A stretch of DNA of 64,000 nt from contig JBDNGQ010000249.1 of the NCBI GenBank assembly GCA_041689205.1, positions 1 to 64,000 on the forward strand, in the 5' to 3' direction. The position numbers and the translations under genes were made by a program. Below, piece by piece: positions 41,659 to 51,035 of the stretch (position 1 is the first letter of the stretch; every line of letters starts with the position of its first letter). Source of the stretch: JAVVEG01 sp041689205 (GTDB lineage: Bacteria; Pseudomonadota; Gammaproteobacteria; Pseudomonadales; Pseudohongiellaceae). Under the pieces are notes generated by a model. That model was given only the letters and a program-made list of their open reading frames with translations, did not search any database and was not told where the DNA came from.

Positions 41659-42840
41659 ATGCTGAATAAGCAATTGCGTAAATGCAGCGTATTAATCCTG
41701 CTGTCTGCCTCATTGATACTTGCAACCTTGACGGTAACTGCCGCTGCAGCACCTGCGATGGTCATCAGCAGCACGCCGGATAGAGGTATCCAACCGCGTC
41801 TGCTCAACGATGATGAGGGTGGCGTGCACTTGCTGTACTTCCGCAAACGCATCGAAGATCCACGCAACCGGGAAGGTGATCTTTACTACCGGCAATACCA
41901 TCAGGACAGCTCCAGCTGGTCCATTCCTATCCGGGTATCCTCACAGTCGTTTTCGCATCTGGACGCGATTGGACGGGCAGCATTCGCAATTGATGGTGAC
42001 GGTGCCATTCATGTGGTCTGGTATCGGGACCGTCCTGCCGCTGAGTATTACTACACACGCTCGAATGCCGACCGCACCGGCTTTGAACCGCAGCGCTCCA
42101 TAGTAGAAACGAATCTGCATGGACTTGATGCGGGTGCCGACATTGCGGCCGACGGTAAGCGTGTGGCAATCGTCTGGGCAGCGGGGGATCTGTTGCGGGA
42201 AAGTGAGCGTACCGTGTTCAGTCGTGTTTCCTCTGATGGCGGAAAGAACTTTGGTGAAGAGCTGCAGGTTGGCGATCCAGCCTTGGGAGCCTGTGCCTGC
42301 TGCTCATTGACTACAAGCTATGATAATGCCGGTAATCAACTGCTGGCCTACCGCTCTGCAATCAATAATGGCGGCAGACATATGCAGCTTCTTACTGTGC
42401 CCTCCGGTGGGCAGACAGGTGTCTATCGCGACCTGCATGCACTGCATCAATGGGAATTGTACGCCTGTCCGGTAACGACCAATGAACTGCTTAAAGAACA
42501 GGGTCATGGCAGCTGGCTGGTGTTTGAGAACCATGCGCGAATTATTATGGATTACGTGCCGCATGAATCCACTGGTAATCCCAATGCTCCCTTGCTGGCA
42601 GGCGAGCCCTTGACTGAGACGCGACAGAAGAACCCGGCGATAGCTATTAACCGTCATCGGGAAAAACTGGTGGTATGGGGTGAGGCGATCAGCTATACCC
42701 GCGGCGGCGATTTGAACCTGCAGGTGTTTGACGCGGACAACGAGGTTGTTGATGTGGTAAAACCGGAGCTTAATATTCCTGATTTCAGCTTTCCCGCAGC
42801 AGCTGTGCTGAAAGACGATTCGTTTCTGATACTTTATTGA
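41659..42840 (+). CDS. Exported sialidase-like beta-propeller protein
   Basis: This 393-residue exported protein has a signal peptide (VLILLSASLILATLTVTAAA). Beta-strand repeats dominate the body, with one clear Asp-box (VSSDGGKNF) typical of sialidase-like BNR propellers. The cysteine cluster GACACCSLT near the middle is unusual and could bind a metal or form disulfides. The sialidase arginine triad is not evident, so enzymatic activity is uncertain. It is divergent from the lipoprotein cytochrome gene. Confidence 0.6.
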   Translation: MLNKQLRKCSVLILLSASLILATLTVTAAAAPAMVISSTPDRGIQPRLLNDDEGGVHLLYFRKRIEDPRNREGDLYYRQYHQDSSSWSIPIRVSSQSFSHLDAIGRAAFAIDGDGAIHVVWYRDRPAAEYYYTRSNADRTGFEPQRSIVETNLHGLDAGADIAADGKRVAIVWAAGDLLRESERTVFSRVSSDGGKNFGEELQVGDPALGACACCSLTTSYDNAGNQLLAYRSAINNGGRHMQLLTVPSGGQTGVYRDLHALHQWELYACPVTTNELLKEQGHGSWLVFENHARIIMDYVPHESTGNPNAPLLAGEPLTETRQKNPAIAINRHREKLVVWGEAISYTRGGDLNLQVFDADNEVVDVVKPELNIPDFSFPAAAVLKDDSFLILY

Positions 42841-42896
42841 GACTGCCACAGTCTTGCTGCGGCGCTACCAACGCTGATACTAATGAGAGAGTAATA

Positions 42897-43164
42897 ATGA
42901 AAAAGATCCTGTTGTTGATGATCGCAGCCGCTGTCATCGGCTGCGCGCCAGGAGGGTGAGTTTAGCGGACTGATCAGCGGACCATTGATTTCAGGTCCTC
43001 ATCAATCTCCATTCATCTGTCAGACTGAACAGTTCAAGACCATCGTCTGCAAACGATATTTCCTCAAGGGGTTTGTGATTGGTCGACCGGCGATCAGCAC
43101 CGCAATGGCTTCGAAGGGACCTGGCGTTCATTTGGTCCAGCTACCGACTCGCCTTGATTCCTGA
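42897..43164 (+). pseudogene. Frameshifted lipoprotein remnant (possibly DUF6351-like)
   Basis: The ATG at 42897 starts a 20-codon frame with a lipoprotein leader (MKKILLLMIAAAVIGCAPGG) that stops at 42957. A second frame, shifted by one base, is open from before 42952 to 43164 and reads EGEFSGLISGPLISGPHQ, then FICQTEQF. Joining the two with one indel gives a lipoprotein start that resembles the N-terminus of DUF6351-family exported hydrolases. The rest of such a gene is absent before the next gene at 43225. A GAGAGAG site precedes the ATG. The assignment of the family is tentative. Confidence 0.5.
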
Positions 43165-43224
43165 GACGATGTGGTTTAGTTTTAATCATCTTTAACACAA
43201 TAAAAAAACTGAGAGAATGACGTC

Positions 43225-44208
43225 ATGAACCGATTTTGTATTGCTCTGTCACTGATGTTACTGCCTATACCCAGCCTGGCAGCTGACGCTCCCTATGAAC
43301 CGCCACGCACGCCCGAGGGCAAGCCTGACTTTCACGGTGTGTGGACGAATGCCTCCATTACCTCACTGCAACGTTCAAGTAATTATCCCAATCTGGTGCT
43401 TTCCTCCGACGAAGTAGTGCAAGCCACTGAAGAGCATCCGCAGAATGTCCGCCAGGCTACTGACGATAATCTGCAACCGGGCGAGTTGCTTGATGGCTCA
43501 GACCTCGGAATGGGGCGCGGCTACAATGCATTCTGGATCGACCCAGGCGTGTCATTTGGTCTGGTAAAAGGTGAATACCGCACTTCCTGGATAGTTGAAC
43601 CTGATAATGGCCGGATTCCTTACTCGGAACAGGGCCGACGTTTGATGGGTGAGTACCGGGCCGTGTTCAGTGGCAACGATGGCCCGGAAGGTCGCTCGCT
43701 GGGAGAGCGCTGTCTGATTGGCTTTGGCGGTACAGGTGGACCTCCCATGCTTAATGTGTTGTATAACAATCATTATCAGATAGTGCAGACCTCGGATTAT
43801 CTAATGATCATGGTGGAGATGAATCAGGACGCCCGGATCATCCCGATCAATGGCAAGCACCGTCCTGCTGAACTCAAGCAATGGCTGGGCGACTCCATCG
43901 GCTGGTGGGACGGCGATACGCTGGTAGTGGAAACCCGTAATCTGCATCCTCAACAGGCCCAGAGCGGCTCAGTAGCATTATCTGAGCAGGGGCGTGTAAC
44001 CGAGCGCTTCAGTCGCTGGTCTGATGGGCAGATATTGTACGAATTTGAGGTTGAAGACCCGGTCTATTACAGCCAGATCTGGCGCGGTGAGATGAGTCTG
44101 AATGCCGCCGAAGGAAGAGTTTACGAGTATGCATGCCACGAGGGCAACTATGGCCTTCCGGGTATTCTTGCTGGAGAGCGCCGGGCTGAAATGGATGCTG
44201 CCCAATGA
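43225..44208 (+). CDS. Exported GKPDFxGxW-family protein, copy 2
   Basis: This 327-residue protein has a cleavable signal (ALSLMLLPIPSLAA). The mature start PPRTPEGKPDFHGVW and the later block LGDSIGWWDGDTLVVETRNL match the family seen at 37.7 kb. Overall similarity to that copy is limited outside the motifs, so this is an old divergence and not a recent duplication. It is a soluble periplasmic or secreted protein of unknown role. Confidence 0.7.
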   Translation: MNRFCIALSLMLLPIPSLAADAPYEPPRTPEGKPDFHGVWTNASITSLQRSSNYPNLVLSSDEVVQATEEHPQNVRQATDDNLQPGELLDGSDLGMGRGYNAFWIDPGVSFGLVKGEYRTSWIVEPDNGRIPYSEQGRRLMGEYRAVFSGNDGPEGRSLGERCLIGFGGTGGPPMLNVLYNNHYQIVQTSDYLMIMVEMNQDARIIPINGKHRPAELKQWLGDSIGWWDGDTLVVETRNLHPQQAQSGSVALSEQGRVTERFSRWSDGQILYEFEVEDPVYYSQIWRGEMSLNAAEGRVYEYACHEGNYGLPGILAGERRAEMDAAQ

Positions 44209-44285
44209 TCGATATATTGCGTTTCTGAACAGATGAACAGCAACGCACTTTGAATCACTCTTGTATTTGATGGTACCTTTGCCGC

Positions 44286-45560
44286 ATGAGAAGAATGCTG
44301 ATTCCCATCGCGGCGCTGTTGCTGTCAGATGCCTTGTTGCTTATTGGTCATGGCCTGCAGTTGACGCTGTTACCACTGAGCGCTGAACTTAATGGCTTTA
44401 CCGCCGCCCAGATTGGCCTGACCGGGTCCAGCTATTTTGCTGGCTTCGTCACCGGCTGTATCGTCACCCCCTATATTGTGCGCAGAGTTGGGCATATTCG
44501 CGGTTTTGCCGTTCTGGCGACCAGTTACTCGGCTCTGGTGCTGATGTTCTATGAGGCTCCCTGGTTTTTCACCTGGCTGCTCATTCGGTTCTTCGCTGGC
44601 GTCGCAATCGCCGGTCTGTACATGATTATCGAAAGCTGGTTGAGCGAGCGCTCTACTGCACAGACTCGCGGCACGGTGCTGTCGCTCTATGTCATTATCA
44701 ATCTGACCATGATTACCGTCGGCCAGCAATTAATTAACATCACTGATATTGCAAGCCACAGTTTGTTTGCGCTGACCGCAATTCTAATCTCGCTGGCGAT
44801 CATTCCGGTATCGTTGACCAGTCAATCAGCACCCGCACCGATCAGCAATGTGCGGATGGATGTGGTCAAGGTGTGGCGAATCTCTCACGTGGCAGTTGGA
44901 GGCTCAATAATAACGGGTCTGGTGACTGGCGCTTTCTGGTCACTGGGTCCTTTGTATGCTGGCCGCATCGGTCTTGGTGGTTTCGAGTTGACCGCGTTCC
45001 TGAGTATCATCGTGTTGGGTGGGGCTGTGTTTCAACTGCCTCTGGGGCGGTTGTCGGATCACTATGATCGTCGTCTGGTGGTGTTCTTTGTCACGATTGT
45101 TGCCGCTATGCTTTCGGTGCTGCTGGCTCTGGTGCCAACAATTACGCCATGGTCGTTGCTTATGCTGGCTTTCTTGTGGGGCGGAGCGGTAATGACGCCC
45201 TATGCAATCTGTTTGGCACATGCTAATGATCGCGCGGCCCCTGAAGATTTTGTGATGGTAGGCAGTGTGATGTTGTTGACCATGGGGCTGTTCTCCGCAC
45301 TAGGATCATTTTTGGCTGGACGCTTTATGGCGGTGACAGGTCCAGAGGGCTTGTTCTGGTTCTCAGCGCTGTGTCTGCTGGTTTTCGCGCTGGCAACTGC
45401 GTTGCGCCGACGGACGCATGTGTTGGCTGCACCTGCAGTAAGCGAACCATTTCGAGCGGTTGCCGAAACCGTTACACCGATGGCGCTGGAGCTTGATCCG
45501 CGCACCGAAGCTGAGCACAGCGATGTACTGTTATCAGAGGAAGTTCAGCCCGGTGCCTGA
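44286..45560 (+). CDS. Major facilitator superfamily transporter
   Basis: This 424-residue protein has twelve predicted membrane helices. The loop between helices 2 and 3 (YIVRRVGHIRGFAVLA) and the motif-A-like LGRLSDHYDRRLVVFFV in the second half mark an MFS transporter. IESWLSERSTAQTRG is typical of YcaD-like members. The C-terminal 60 residues are soluble and acidic. The substrate cannot be told; it may be an efflux or uptake carrier. Confidence 0.85.
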   Translation: MRRMLIPIAALLLSDALLLIGHGLQLTLLPLSAELNGFTAAQIGLTGSSYFAGFVTGCIVTPYIVRRVGHIRGFAVLATSYSALVLMFYEAPWFFTWLLIRFFAGVAIAGLYMIIESWLSERSTAQTRGTVLSLYVIINLTMITVGQQLINITDIASHSLFALTAILISLAIIPVSLTSQSAPAPISNVRMDVVKVWRISHVAVGGSIITGLVTGAFWSLGPLYAGRIGLGGFELTAFLSIIVLGGAVFQLPLGRLSDHYDRRLVVFFVTIVAAMLSVLLALVPTITPWSLLMLAFLWGGAVMTPYAICLAHANDRAAPEDFVMVGSVMLLTMGLFSALGSFLAGRFMAVTGPEGLFWFSALCLLVFALATALRRRTHVLAAPAVSEPFRAVAETVTPMALELDPRTEAEHSDVLLSEEVQPGA

Positions 45561-45702
45561 TCGCTAAGGAAAAAACCAAAATAGGCTGATTGAGATTGGA
45601 AATCAGCGTCTTTTCGCGTAATAATCATCGGCCTGGGGCATTTTGAGAATTTTGGAACAGTAATTGCGTTGCTTTGATGGGGCCAGTTAGAGAAGGGAAA
45701 CG

Positions 45703-47133
45703 ATGAGTTATCGCTCGTACGAATGGAAAATCATCTATGTTCTGATTATGGTATTTGTGCTGATTCAGGCGGGGGTATTCCTGGCCCTGAATAAACAGGG
45801 CAAATCTATTGCGCTGGAGACGCTGGAGCTGGAGTTGACCACTGGCGCCCAGGTCCTTGATCGTCTGCTCGCTCTGCGCCACCGCCAGCTTGAACAATCT
45901 GCGCGGGTGCTGGCGGCTGATATAGAGGTGCGAGACGCATTAATGCGCAACGACCTGAGTACGGCAAAAGCCCTGCTGATGTCCCACGAAGGCCGAATAG
46001 GAACCGCGCTGATGCTGGTGACAGATATGAGCGACCAGTTGCTTATCTCGATTCCCGGCTATGCCGAAGACATAAATCCAGAAAACGTGAAACTTAACTC
46101 AGCTGAATATGCCCAGGCTGCTCGTGAGCGAAAACCATTGGTAGCCCTTATCAATAACGGCAGCGAAATGATCTACCAGATTATCACCGTGCCGGTGTCG
46201 TCATCACTTCCGGTTGCCTGGCTGACCATAGGATTCACATTGGCAGACAGCCTCGCCCAGACTCTGGATAACGTCGCCAACACTCAATACTCCTTCCTGT
46301 CACGCCGGCCAGGCCAGCCGTGGCGCGAACATGTGTCAACTTTTTCAAACGACGATATAAGCCTGTTACTGCCGCAGTTTGCGCTGGATTCTGATGATGC
46401 TCAGATTTTGCAAGGGGGCAGCGAAGAATATCTGGTGATGCCATTTGCTTTGAGCCTGTTTGAAGATCTGGAACTGGTAGCGATGGTTGGGAAATCAGTC
46501 GATCAGGCCACCCGACCATTCCTGCGCCTGCGGTCCAACCTGCTGTTTTGGGCGTTGTTCGGCGCTTTGGTCAGCGCGCTGGCAATCTATACGGTGACCC
46601 GTCGTATGGTCGGACCACTCAATACCATGGCGCATGTTGACCTGTTGACGGGACTTGCCAACCGCCGGGTATTTGAACTGGCAGTAAACAAGTTAAGCAG
46701 TCCTGCAGGGGCAGTCAGCACGAAAGTCCCGCCATTTGGCGTGATGCTTATGGATCTTGAAGGCTTTGTGCAGATAAATGATGAACTTGGTCATACCGTT
46801 GGAGATGCGGTGTTGAAAATCACGGCCGAGCGCTTGCGTGACTCCCTGCGTAAATCTGATGTAATCGCGCGCTACGGTGGTGATGAATTTGCGGTACTGA
46901 TGCCCAATGGCGACAGGAAGTCCTGCGGTAAAGTAGCAGAACTGATTCTGGAGTCTCTGGAGCGCAAGATCACTGTTGATGGCGTCGATGTGGAGGTAGG
47001 CATCAGTATTGGTATTGCGGTATCGCCGCAGGATGGATCTGATCGTGCCACGCTGCTCAAAAATGCCGACATGGCTATGCATTCCGCCCGCAATGCAGGG
47101 CGCGGGTTTGCATTTTACAGCGATGAAGAATAA
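45703..47133 (+). CDS. Membrane-bound diguanylate cyclase
   Basis: This 476-residue protein has an N-terminal helix (IIYVLIMVFVLIQAGVFL), a periplasmic double-Cache-like sensing region of about 240 residues, a second helix (LLFWALFGALVSALAIYTV) and a C-terminal GGDEF domain. The active motif GGDEF is at 392-396. The inhibitory I-site RKSD is at 383-386, five residues before, so c-di-GMP feedback is expected. DLLTGLANRR begins the GGDEF domain. It is monocistronic and upstream of the iron importer. Confidence 0.93.
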   Translation: MSYRSYEWKIIYVLIMVFVLIQAGVFLALNKQGKSIALETLELELTTGAQVLDRLLALRHRQLEQSARVLAADIEVRDALMRNDLSTAKALLMSHEGRIGTALMLVTDMSDQLLISIPGYAEDINPENVKLNSAEYAQAARERKPLVALINNGSEMIYQIITVPVSSSLPVAWLTIGFTLADSLAQTLDNVANTQYSFLSRRPGQPWREHVSTFSNDDISLLLPQFALDSDDAQILQGGSEEYLVMPFALSLFEDLELVAMVGKSVDQATRPFLRLRSNLLFWALFGALVSALAIYTVTRRMVGPLNTMAHVDLLTGLANRRVFELAVNKLSSPAGAVSTKVPPFGVMLMDLEGFVQINDELGHTVGDAVLKITAERLRDSLRKSDVIARYGGDEFAVLMPNGDRKSCGKVAELILESLERKITVDGVDVEVGISIGIAVSPQDGSDRATLLKNADMAMHSARNAGRGFAFYSDEE

Positions 47134-47156
47134 GCCATTGCACCGATTGTAAATCT

Positions 47157-47177
47157 AAATGAGATCAATTATCATTT
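47157..47177. promoter_or_regulatory. Fur-box-like operator upstream of the iron importer
   Basis: AAATGAGATCAATTATCATTT contains a right half-site that is perfect (ATTATCA). The left half TGAGATC matches TGATAAT at four of seven positions, and the flanks AAA/TTT are symmetric. It lies about 30 bases before the fbpA start, so Fur with iron is likely to repress the operon. Confidence 0.65.
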
Positions 47178-47205
47178 ACGAACTTTGCATTCGGGAGCAT
47201 TCGTT

Positions 47206-48267
47206 ATGGGCAGTTCACGTTTTACGATAAAGAAAGTAGCCAAAGACCTGGTAAAAAATTCATTGATCGGCAGCGCTGTGCTTTTATTGATTACAGCAGC
47301 GTCAATCACCGCAGCGGCCGAAGTTAATATTTATTCGGCACGTGAAGAAAACCTCATCAAGCCAATCCTGGATCGCTATACAGCGCAGACCGGCACTAAA
47401 ATTAATCTCGTCACTGGCGGCGCAGACGAGTTGATCAAACGTCTTGAGCTGGAAGGCGTTAACTCTCCGGCCGACCTGCTGCTTACCGTTGATGTGGGAC
47501 GTCTGTTGCGTGCCAAAGATGCCGACCTGCTGCAGCCTGTTGATTCCGATATTCTTGAAGATGTTATCCCTGTTCAGTATCGGGACTCAAACGGCTACTG
47601 GTTCGGCGTATCGCTTCGTTCCAGGGTAATTGTTTATGATAAGGCTCGGGTAGATCCAGCGCAGCTTTCCACCTACGAAGCGCTCGCGGACCCGAAGTGG
47701 AAAGGCAAAATCTGTGTTCGCTCCTCCACCAATATCTACAATCAATCATTAACGGCAGCCATGGTCAGTCATAATGGAGTGGAAGTCACAGAACAATGGG
47801 CACGTGGGCTGGTAGCCAATCTTGCCCGGAACCCACAGGGCGGTGATCGTGATCAAATAAATGCTATTGCGGCAGGGCAATGTGAACTAGCGCTGGTAAA
47901 CACCTATTACCTGGCTGGTATGCTTAAATCCACCGTTGGTAATGACAAAAGCACTGCCGAGAGTGTTGGCGTATTCTGGCCAAATCAGCAGGGTCGTGGT
48001 GCTCATATCAACATTAGCGGGGCAGGTGTCACTAAATCTGCGAAGAACACGGAGGCAGCGATTGAACTGCTTGAGTTTATGGTGAGCGAAGAGGCTCAGC
48101 AGTGGTATGCGGATGTCAATGATGAGTTTCCAGTCAGAGCAGGTATTGCCGCCAGCGAGATTCTGCAATCATGGGGTGAGTTTAAAGCCGACAACATTCC
48201 CCTGGAGCAACTTGGTATTCACAATGCAGATGCAGTCAGGTTGATGGACCGCGCAGGGTGGAAATGA
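47206..48267 (+). CDS. fbpA: Iron(III) ABC transporter substrate-binding protein (FbpA/FutA type)
   Basis: This 353-residue periplasmic protein has a signal peptide (ending SITAAA, then EVNIYSAREE). It belongs to the class-II periplasmic ferric-binding family. The C-lobe NTYYLAGML holds the iron-coordinating tyrosine pair. VTGGADELIKRL and GISGAG-like INISGAGV are conserved. The ATG at 47206 follows GGGAG; an upstream in-frame start at 47185 would add seven residues. It is the first gene of an operon with the permease and ATPase, under a Fur-like box. Confidence 0.9.
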   Translation: MGSSRFTIKKVAKDLVKNSLIGSAVLLLITAASITAAAEVNIYSAREENLIKPILDRYTAQTGTKINLVTGGADELIKRLELEGVNSPADLLLTVDVGRLLRAKDADLLQPVDSDILEDVIPVQYRDSNGYWFGVSLRSRVIVYDKARVDPAQLSTYEALADPKWKGKICVRSSTNIYNQSLTAAMVSHNGVEVTEQWARGLVANLARNPQGGDRDQINAIAAGQCELALVNTYYLAGMLKSTVGNDKSTAESVGVFWPNQQGRGAHINISGAGVTKSAKNTEAAIELLEFMVSEEAQQWYADVNDEFPVRAGIAASEILQSWGEFKADNIPLEQLGIHNADAVRLMDRAGWK

Positions 48268-48280
48268 GAAACACTGCAGT

Positions 48281-49975
48281 ATGAACAAGTTGCTTGCTGA
48301 CCGGGCCCCGCGAGGGGCTTCGTCTTTTTTGACGAGTCCTGTGCGCCTTTCAACAATCGCTATTGCGGCATTGTGTCTGCTGCTCAGCATACCGGTATTG
48401 ACGGTGTTCTGGTCGATTACCAACAGCAGTGATGGTGTATGGCAGCATCTGGTCGACACCTTGTTATTCGATTATGTGAGGGATTCGGCTCTGTTGATGC
48501 TGGGGGTAGGCGTCTCAGTACTCGTGCTGGGAGTGCTGCCCGCCTGGCTGGTAACGATGACGAAATTCCCAGGCAGCCGCATTCTGGAGTGGGCACTGGT
48601 GCTGCCGCTGGCAATCCCCGCCTACATCATTGCTTATACTTACACGGGTTTACTGGATGTTGGCGGACCCATGCAGGTCATGATCCGCGATACTTTTGAG
48701 CTGCGTTATGGTGACTACTGGTTCCCACAGATACGCTCGCTGGGCGGTGCCATCGCGATGCTCTCGCTTGTTTTATATCCTTATGTCTATCTGCTCTCGC
48801 GCATGGCGTTTCTGGAGCAGTCGATCTGTGTGCTTGAAGTTTCCAGAACACTGGGTGCAAGTCCGACTAAAGCGTTCTTCCGGGTAGCGGTGCCATTGGC
48901 GCGTCCAGCCATTATCGCCGGTTTATCGCTGGTGCTGATGGAGACACTGGCAGATTATGGAACGGTCCAGTATTTCGGAGTTTCTGCGTTCACCACAGGC
49001 ATCTTCAGAACCTGGTTCGGACTTGGCAGCAGCGTGGCTGCAGCACAGTTATCCGCCTTGCTGCTGTTGTTTATTATGACTCTGGTGCTGGCAGAACAGT
49101 GGTCGCGCAGACAATCCCGCTATCATCACACCAGTAATAAATACAGCCGACTCCCTAAGATAAAACTCAGAGGTTGGAAACTGACTGGAGCACTGATTTA
49201 TTGTGTGCTGCCGGTGCTGGCTGGATTCCTGATTCCGTTTGTGCAGTTGTGTCTGTGGACGCTGGAAACCTGGGACCTGGTCGATCGTCAGGGTTTCATA
49301 GTGCTGGCCTATAACAGCCTGCGCCTGGCAGCAACAGCAGCGCTGATTGCACTGTTTCTGGGTGTGCTTATTGTTTACAGCAGACGCCTGCGCCCGGATA
49401 TGTTTATGCGCGGCGCATTCAGAATACTGGGTCTGGGTTACGCAATACCCGGAACCGTTATTGCCGTAGGCGTGCTGATTCCTTTTGCGTGGTTCGACAA
49501 TACAATTGATGCCTGGATGCGGGAGAACTTTTCAATCTCGACCGGACTGATGTTCAGTGGCACATTGATTGCGCTGGTCTTCGCCTACATTGTGCGCTTC
49601 CTGCCGGTCGCCATGAATACTGTCGATGCGGGTATGGGAAAAATTAAGCCGAGCATGGATGATGTTGGTCGCTCAATGGGGCTGGGGTCATTCGCGATAC
49701 TACGGCGAATTCATGCGCCAATCATGCGAGGCAGTTTGCTCACTGCGGCACTGCTGGTTTTCGTCGATGTTCTTAAAGAGTTACCCGCGACGCTTATTTT
49801 GCGGCCGTTCAATTTCAATACGCTGGCAATCCGCACCTATGAACTGGCTAACCAGGAGCGTCTGGCTGAAGCGGCCAGCTCAGCACTGATGATCGTGCTG
49901 GCTGGTATCATTCCTGTTATTATCCTGAGCTACACAATTTCGAGATCCAGACCCGGCAATGACATACGCACTTGA
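48281..49975 (+). CDS. fbpB: Iron(III) ABC transporter permease (FbpB type)
   Basis: This 564-residue protein has two fused permease halves of about six membrane helices each, as in FbpB/SfuB. The EAA loops are seen as VSRTLGASPTKAFFRVAVPL in the first half and VGRSMGLGSFAILRRIHAPI in the second. It begins 13 bases after fbpA and its end overlaps the ATPase gene by 17 bases, so the complex is translated together. Confidence 0.93.
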   Translation: MNKLLADRAPRGASSFLTSPVRLSTIAIAALCLLLSIPVLTVFWSITNSSDGVWQHLVDTLLFDYVRDSALLMLGVGVSVLVLGVLPAWLVTMTKFPGSRILEWALVLPLAIPAYIIAYTYTGLLDVGGPMQVMIRDTFELRYGDYWFPQIRSLGGAIAMLSLVLYPYVYLLSRMAFLEQSICVLEVSRTLGASPTKAFFRVAVPLARPAIIAGLSLVLMETLADYGTVQYFGVSAFTTGIFRTWFGLGSSVAAAQLSALLLLFIMTLVLAEQWSRRQSRYHHTSNKYSRLPKIKLRGWKLTGALIYCVLPVLAGFLIPFVQLCLWTLETWDLVDRQGFIVLAYNSLRLAATAALIALFLGVLIVYSRRLRPDMFMRGAFRILGLGYAIPGTVIAVGVLIPFAWFDNTIDAWMRENFSISTGLMFSGTLIALVFAYIVRFLPVAMNTVDAGMGKIKPSMDDVGRSMGLGSFAILRRIHAPIMRGSLLTAALLVFVDVLKELPATLILRPFNFNTLAIRTYELANQERLAEAASSALMIVLAGIIPVIILSYTISRSRPGNDIRT

Positions 49976-51014
49976 ACTGAAAAATGTCTCGGTAGCGCTG
50001 GCAGGCAATACTATTGTGCAGCATATCGATATGCGTCTGCGAGTAGGTGATATCGGTTGTCTGCTGGGCCCCAGCGGCTGTGGTAAAACCACTTTATTGC
50101 GTGCCATAGCTGGCTTTGAACCCACCAGCGCCGGAGAAATCTGGCTTGCTTCTCAATGTGTGAGTGCTGGCTCGTCTATGCTGGCTGTTGAAAAACGTCA
50201 GGTCGGCATGGTGTTTCAGGACTACGCATTATTTCCGCATTTGAATGTCACTCAAAACATAGTCTTTGGTCTGTCCGGGATGAGTTCGCGTGATAAGAAT
50301 AAACGCGTGCAGGAGCTGGCCGAGATGCTCAATATGGGCGATTTTTTGGATGCTTACCCGCACCGACTGTCCGGCGGGCAGCAGCAGCGGGTTGCGATTG
50401 CCCGTGCGATGGCTCCGCGGCCTCGGGTGTTACTGCTTGATGAACCCTTTGCCAGTCTGGATGTTGAATTACGCGAGCACATCGCCAGAGAAATACGTCA
50501 GGTGCTCAAACATGATGGCATTACCGCAATACTGGTCAGTCATAATCAATTTGAAGCCTTTGCAATGGCTGATGAAATCGGCGTAATGCGTTCGGGACAG
50601 TTGCTGCAATGGAGTACTGCGTTTGAGTTGTATCATCAACCTGCCAGTGTTTATGTAGCCGATTTTGTGGGCGAGGGTATGTTTGTGCAGGGAACAGTAG
50701 TAGATGCGGTTTCCGTAGATACCGAACTGGGCTGCTTAACCAGCGATCGCGCTCATGGTTACGAAGAAGGGAATCTGGTATCTGTGCTGATCAGACCGGA
50801 TGATGTCATTTTTGATGAAGCAGGCAATGCCAGAGCAGTGCTTGTTGAAAAAGCCTTTAGAGGAGCGGGCTACCTGTACACTCTTGCTCTGGCCAGTGGT
50901 GCCCAGATACTAAGCCTGGTGCCCAGCCATCACACCCATACACCGGGTGAATCTCTGGGCATCAGGCTGGATATGGACCACCTGGTGGTATTTCCAGTGA
51001 ATACGCTGGTTTAG
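49959..51014 (+). CDS. fbpC: Iron(III) ABC transporter ATP-binding protein (FbpC type)
   Basis: This 351-residue ATPase has Walker A GPSGCGKTT, the signature LSGGQQQRVAIARAM, Walker B VLLLDEPFASLD and the switch His in LVSHNQFE. The C-terminal TOBE-like domain (from about 240) is typical of the iron and sulfate importers. It drives import of ferric ions captured by the fbpA product. Confidence 0.93.
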   Translation: MTYALELKNVSVALAGNTIVQHIDMRLRVGDIGCLLGPSGCGKTTLLRAIAGFEPTSAGEIWLASQCVSAGSSMLAVEKRQVGMVFQDYALFPHLNVTQNIVFGLSGMSSRDKNKRVQELAEMLNMGDFLDAYPHRLSGGQQQRVAIARAMAPRPRVLLLDEPFASLDVELREHIAREIRQVLKHDGITAILVSHNQFEAFAMADEIGVMRSGQLLQWSTAFELYHQPASVYVADFVGEGMFVQGTVVDAVSVDTELGCLTSDRAHGYEEGNLVSVLIRPDDVIFDEAGNARAVLVEKAFRGAGYLYTLALASGAQILSLVPSHHTHTPGESLGIRLDMDHLVVFPVNTLV

Positions 51015-51035
51015 TCAAACCCACGCTTTAAAAAA

